Source of the DNA: Anaerolineae bacterium | GTDB taxonomy: Bacteria > Chloroflexota > Anaerolineae > Anaerolineales > UBA4823 | Length of the DNA stretch: 7,459 nt | Direction: 5' to 3' | Assembly (NCBI GenBank): GCA_030622805.1 | Contig: JAUXFR010000061.1 | Coordinates: forward strand, 1 to 7,459 | Part shown: positions 5,525 through 7,459 of the stretch, piece by piece | How the letters are laid out: each line of letters starts with the position of its first letter | How positions within the stretch are numbered: the stretch's first letter is position 1 | Made by a program: the position numbers and the translations under genes | The notes under the pieces: generated by a model | What the model saw: the letters and a program-made list of their open reading frames with translations, nothing else | What the model was told of the DNA's origin: nothing | Databases searched by the model: none

Positions 5525-5587
5525 ATGCATGTCATCTATAGAGCTGATCTATTAATTGTGAGCGCGCCTCCAGGCGGGCAGGTTTAA
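5525..5587 (+). CDS. Putative 20-residue leader peptide with a PPG motif
   Basis: The predicted peptide is MHVIYRADLLIVSAPPGGQV, ATG to TAA. A strong AGGAGG (5509-5514) lies 10 nt upstream of the ATG, and a promoter lies about 50 nt upstream of that Shine-Dalgarno. The peptide ends APPGGQV. Pro-Pro-Gly is a well-established EF-P-dependent ribosome pausing motif, placed here three codons from the stop. GCCTCC at 5566-5571, inside the ORF, is complementary to GGAGGC at 5510-5515, so the ORF could mask its own ribosome binding site. The ORF is followed by two intrinsic terminators and then the RIO kinase. It could instead be a tiny independent peptide gene, or fortuitous within a small RNA of about 175 nt (5477-5650). 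Confidence 0.5.
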   Translation: MHVIYRADLLIVSAPPGGQV

Positions 5588-5619
5588 GCTGTCCGGATAA
5601 CCCCCCGACACATCCATTG

Positions 5620-5653
5620 CCACAGGCGCGTTCAGAACCTGTGGTTTTTTCTT
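5620..5653 (+). terminator. Intrinsic terminator T1 in the kinase leader
   Basis: CCACAGG (5620-5626), an 11-nt loop, CCTGTGG (5638-5644), then six T, a C and more T. It is 33 nt after the leader-peptide stop. The stem is identical to that of terminator T2. Confidence 0.87.
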
Positions 5654-5689
5654 TAACCCGAACCTATCTGGTTGCATCAAAGCCACAGG
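5638..5689 (+). promoter_or_regulatory. Possible antiterminator stem between T1 and T2
   Basis: CCTGTGGTTTT (5638-5648, the T1 3' arm plus its T tract) can pair with AAAGCCACAGG (5679-5689, the T2 5' arm) over 11 bp with one G-U wobble. The 30-nt loop holds a small AACC/GGTT hairpin (5661-5664 with 5670-5673). This fold excludes both terminators and is longer than either 7-bp terminator stem. That it is used in the cell is inference. Confidence 0.4.
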
Positions 5690-5714
5690 TAATATTACTC
5701 CCTGTGGTTTTTTT
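5683..5714 (+). terminator. Intrinsic terminator T2 in the kinase leader
   Basis: CCACAGG (5683-5689), an 11-nt AT-rich loop, CCTGTGG (5701-5707), then seven T. The same stem as T1 is repeated 63 nt downstream. Only 53 nt separate its T tract from the kinase ATG, and no convincing promoter is seen there. Confidence 0.87.
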
Positions 5715-5767
5715 ATTACACCCCAGGTTCCAACACTGATTAACTAAATATACAGGTGCAACAAACA

Positions 5768-6820
5768 ATGCATAAAGAACAATACGATATTTTGGATGAA
5801 TTGGAGGAGTTGGATCACTTACCTGCAATCCGAAATCTGCCCATCCAGAGGCAGCACTCCAGGCACAAAGCCTATGCAAAGCCGAAGAAACCCCGCTCGG
5901 GATCTAATATACTCGCCGAACTGGCAGAACAGGCGGACGATCAGGGCAGCTTTGATTTTTCGTATAACGCTTCTCGTCATGAACGCCAGTGGATCATCGA
6001 TTCGCTCGGCGGATTCTACGAAGGGCAGTGGCTGGAGGATGTACTGCGCCTTCTCAAAGGGGGTAAGGAGGCTTCAGTTTATCAGGCTCTGGTAAACCCA
6101 TCGGTATCACTGCCATCACCTTACATCGCGGCCAAGGTCTACCGTCCACGGCGCTTCCGCAACCTGAAGAATGACCATCTCTATCGCGAGGGGCGCGACC
6201 GGCTTGATGAAGACGGTATTCAGATCATCGATGATCGCACACTGCACGCTATCAGCCAGCGCACCGACTACGGTCGTAGAGTAATGCATACCTCCTGGAT
6301 CGAGCATGAATACCAGACCATGCAGATACTTCATGCTGCGGGTGCCGACATCCCGGTGCCTTATACGCGCGGTAACAACGCCATCCTGATGGAATACATT
6401 GGGGGACCGGACATGCCCGCACCGACCTTGAATACAGTCAAGCTGGACCGGCAGGAGGCAGGCACACTTTTTGAACGGGTGCTTCATAACGTCGATTTGA
6501 TGCTGGCAAACGAACGCATCCACGGCGACCTCTCTGCCTACAACATCCTGTATTGGAATGGGGAGATCAAGCTTATTGACTTCCCCCAGGCGATCAACCC
6601 AAACCAGAACCGCAGTGCTTATCTTATCTTCAAGCGCGATATCCGGCGACTGGTCGAGTATTTCCAACGCCAGGGTGTGAAAGCCAGACCAAACAGGGTT
6701 GCGCAGGACCTATGGACATCTCACGGTCACCGCATCCAGCACGCGCCCAATCCCGCTCTATTGGACGATCAGGACGAGGACGACTTACGACACTGGCAGC
6801 GGTACACACATTCGGATTAA
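5768..6820 (+). CDS. RIO-family serine/threonine protein kinase
   Basis: A 350-residue cytoplasmic atypical kinase of the RIO family. Motifs (ATG numbering): glycine-loop equivalent KGGKEASVYQA (97-107), ATP-anchoring Lys123 in AAKVYRP, hinge LMEYIGG (207-213), catalytic loop HGDLSAYN (252-259; Asp254, Asn259) and metal-binding IDFPQA (270-275; Asp271). All essential kinase residues are retained, so activity is likely. The N-terminal 75 residues are charged and start with a Glu/Asp-rich helix followed by a basic patch (RQHSRHKAYAKPKKPR). The C-terminus is acidic (DDQDEDD). The domain resembles RIO1, whose archaeal and eukaryotic members act in small-subunit maturation; bacterial substrates are, to my knowledge, not established. 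ATG at 5768 is preferred because AGGTG (5754-5758) sits nine bases upstream; a GTG at 5756 would add four residues but has no Shine-Dalgarno. It is preceded by the tandem-terminator leader. Confidence 0.92.
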   Translation: MHKEQYDILDELEELDHLPAIRNLPIQRQHSRHKAYAKPKKPRSGSNILAELAEQADDQGSFDFSYNASRHERQWIIDSLGGFYEGQWLEDVLRLLKGGKEASVYQALVNPSVSLPSPYIAAKVYRPRRFRNLKNDHLYREGRDRLDEDGIQIIDDRTLHAISQRTDYGRRVMHTSWIEHEYQTMQILHAAGADIPVPYTRGNNAILMEYIGGPDMPAPTLNTVKLDRQEAGTLFERVLHNVDLMLANERIHGDLSAYNILYWNGEIKLIDFPQAINPNQNRSAYLIFKRDIRRLVEYFQRQGVKARPNRVAQDLWTSHGHRIQHAPNPALLDDQDEDDLRHWQRYTHSD

Positions 6821-6831
6821 ATGGAACATAA

Positions 6832-6866
6832 CAGACTCCCGGGGATTGCTGGACTCCGGGAGTCTG
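6832..6866 (+). other. 11-bp hairpin just after the RIO-kinase stop
   Basis: CAGACTCCCGG (6832-6842) pairs perfectly with CCGGGAGTCTG (6856-6866) around a 13-nt loop, 11 nt after the stop codon. An overlapping short palindrome GACTCC-G-GGAGTC (6852-6864) offers an alternative fold. No T tract follows, so it is not a canonical intrinsic terminator. It may be a 3'-end-stabilising or transcript-end structure of the kinase mRNA. Confidence 0.6.
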
Positions 6867-6980
6867 GATAATGGTACGATTAATTGGGTGTTTGGATTCA
6901 AGTCATTAGAAGAGTTAAATAATTATATCGAATTAATCAGTGAGAATCAGCAAATACCAGCTAAGATCTACATTCTATTT

Positions 6981-7017
6981 AAAACAACAAAAAGTGGGCG
7001 TTCCCGCTCACGCCCAC
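6981..7017 (-). terminator. Minus-strand intrinsic terminator without an evident gene
   Basis: GTGGGCGT (6994-7001) and ACGCCCAC (7010-7017) form a perfect 8-bp stem with an 8-nt loop. On the minus strand it is followed by TTTTTGTTGTTTT (6993 down to 6981). The + strand side has no T run. No minus-strand ORF of credible size lies in 7018-7252, so whatever transcript ends here is unannotated. Confidence 0.75.
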
Positions 7018-7252
7018 CTCTTCAGGTTGCGATTTAGTGCTAAATTTCTCCCCGGAAAAGGTTTTAAATGCTAAATAACTATACCTGGATTTGCACCTTA
7101 GTAGAATAGTATTACTGTCGCTTTGCCATAGACATTTGTACTATCTTCACTCTTTATGACCTGAGGGTGAAATCCATTGAGAAATCCATTTGAATTTTGA
7201 ACCCAAGACATCAGAATACAGGTAGAATTATATTAAATTACCCGAGGTTGAC
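7018..7252. other. Non-coding stretch with dyads and a small tandem repeat
   Basis: No gene is seen here; with 6821-7017 it makes a 432-nt gap. Structures present: the near-palindrome ATTTAG-TG-CTAAAT (7032-7045); a two-part stem-loop ATAGTA/TACTAT (7106-7111 with 7139-7144) enclosing TGTC/GACA (7116-7119 with 7131-7134); and an imperfect tandem pair, GAAATCCATTGA then GAAATCCATTTGA (7169-7193). A TAGAAT hexamer (7223-7228) resembles a -10 box for the next gene, but its nearest -35-like TTGAAC (7197-7202) is 20 bp away. A small RNA on the minus strand, ended by the terminator at 6981-7017, is possible. Confidence 0.5.
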
Positions 7253-7459
7253 ATGACTATCTCTCAAATTACCGACTACCTTTGCATCGCAGCCCGCAAC
7301 GATATCAAGGAAATCGAAATGCTTCGCCAGCTCGAAATTCGCTTGATCATCGATATGGTAATCCACAGACGTCCACCAGGAGAAGTCGCAGAACTTAACG
7401 TCGAGGTGATATCCTTACCAGCAGTTGATTTTATTCTCCTACCGATACCCATCAAATTA
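7253..7459 (+). CDS. Unrecognised protein, N-terminal part, cut by the window edge
   Basis: Sixty-nine codons are open from ATG to the end of the window without a stop. GAGG at 7244-7247 lies five bases upstream, which supports the start. The protein begins MTISQITDYLCIAARNDIKE and continues as an amphipathic helical stretch (IEMLRQLEIRLIIDMVIH), then RRPPGEVAELNVEVISLPAVDFILLPIPIKL. There is no signal peptide, and no motif I recognise. The codon use looks like a genuine gene (many C-ending codons) in contrast to the AT-rich upstream gap. No function is offered. Confidence 0.65.
   Translation, partial: MTISQITDYLCIAARNDIKEIEMLRQLEIRLIIDMVIHRRPPGEVAELNVEVISLPAVDFILLPIPIKL

Noticed and set aside
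6116..6667. A 183-codon minus-strand frame antisense to the RIO kinase.
   Set aside because: It lies wholly within a gene with complete kinase motifs and shows no recognisable protein features of its own.
6699..7037. A 112-codon + strand reading frame overlapping the kinase 3' end; its tail after 6820 reads protein-like (SLEELNNYIELISENQQ).
   Set aside because: Its first third is out of frame inside the kinase gene, no start with a Shine-Dalgarno exists after 6820, and it runs through both the 6832-6866 hairpin and the minus-strand terminator. It could be a decayed gene fragment, but this cannot be supported.
7080..7100. A minus-strand string GGTGCAAATCC that resembles a tRNA T-arm.
   Set aside because: The TTC of the T-loop is missing and no acceptor, D or anticodon stems can be drawn around it.

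Overview
The window looks like ordinary bacterial chromosome of moderate GC content. My best guess is a Chloroflexota (Anaerolineae-like) genome. The grounds are the style of the EtfB, YbaK-family and RIO-kinase proteins, a secreted protein built of Cys-bracketed helical repeats, and an interspersed hairpin repeat of a kind I recall from Chloroflexota. No rRNA, tRNA, CRISPR array, transposase or phage gene was found, and the taxonomic call rests on recall rather than a search.

Layout, left to right: (i) the 3' part of an electron-transfer flavoprotein beta subunit (+, cut by the window edge); (ii) a two-gene + strand unit, a YbaK/ProX-type aminoacyl-tRNA deacylase (TTG start) and, 12 nt later, the translation-associated ATPase YchF; (iii) a minus-strand secreted protein of unknown function with its own promoter, a long and potentially structured 5' leader, and an intrinsic terminator, the whole cassette lying between two same-orientation copies of a hairpin repeat; (iv) minus-strand ATP-dependent PEP carboxykinase pckA with a recognisable promoter and a strong Shine-Dalgarno; (v) a 561-nt divergent intergenic region; (vi) a RIO-family protein kinase (+); (vii) a 432-nt non-coding stretch with hairpins and a minus-strand terminator that has no visible gene; (viii) the first 69 codons of an unrecognised + strand gene cut by the right edge.

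The most interesting region is the leader between pckA and the RIO kinase. It holds a good sigma-70-type promoter, a 20-codon ORF with a strong Shine-Dalgarno and a Pro-Pro-Gly motif near its end, then two intrinsic terminators sharing the same 7-bp stem. The 3' arm of the first terminator plus its T tract can pair with the 5' arm of the second over 11 bp. That makes an exclusive alternative fold, as in a transcription attenuator. No convincing promoter lies between the second terminator and the kinase, so kinase expression may depend on read-through. The second candidate is the leader of the secreted-protein gene. There a bulged 12-bp stem would join the predicted 5' end of the transcript to the bases just upstream of the ribosome binding site, a riboswitch-like layout I cannot assign to any known class. 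Both are inferences from sequence pairing and need comparative and experimental support.

The metabolic genes (ETF electron transfer, PEP carboxykinase) and translation-quality genes (deacylase, YchF) do not form one pathway. Apart from the deacylase-ychF pair, the neighbours appear to be independent transcription units.
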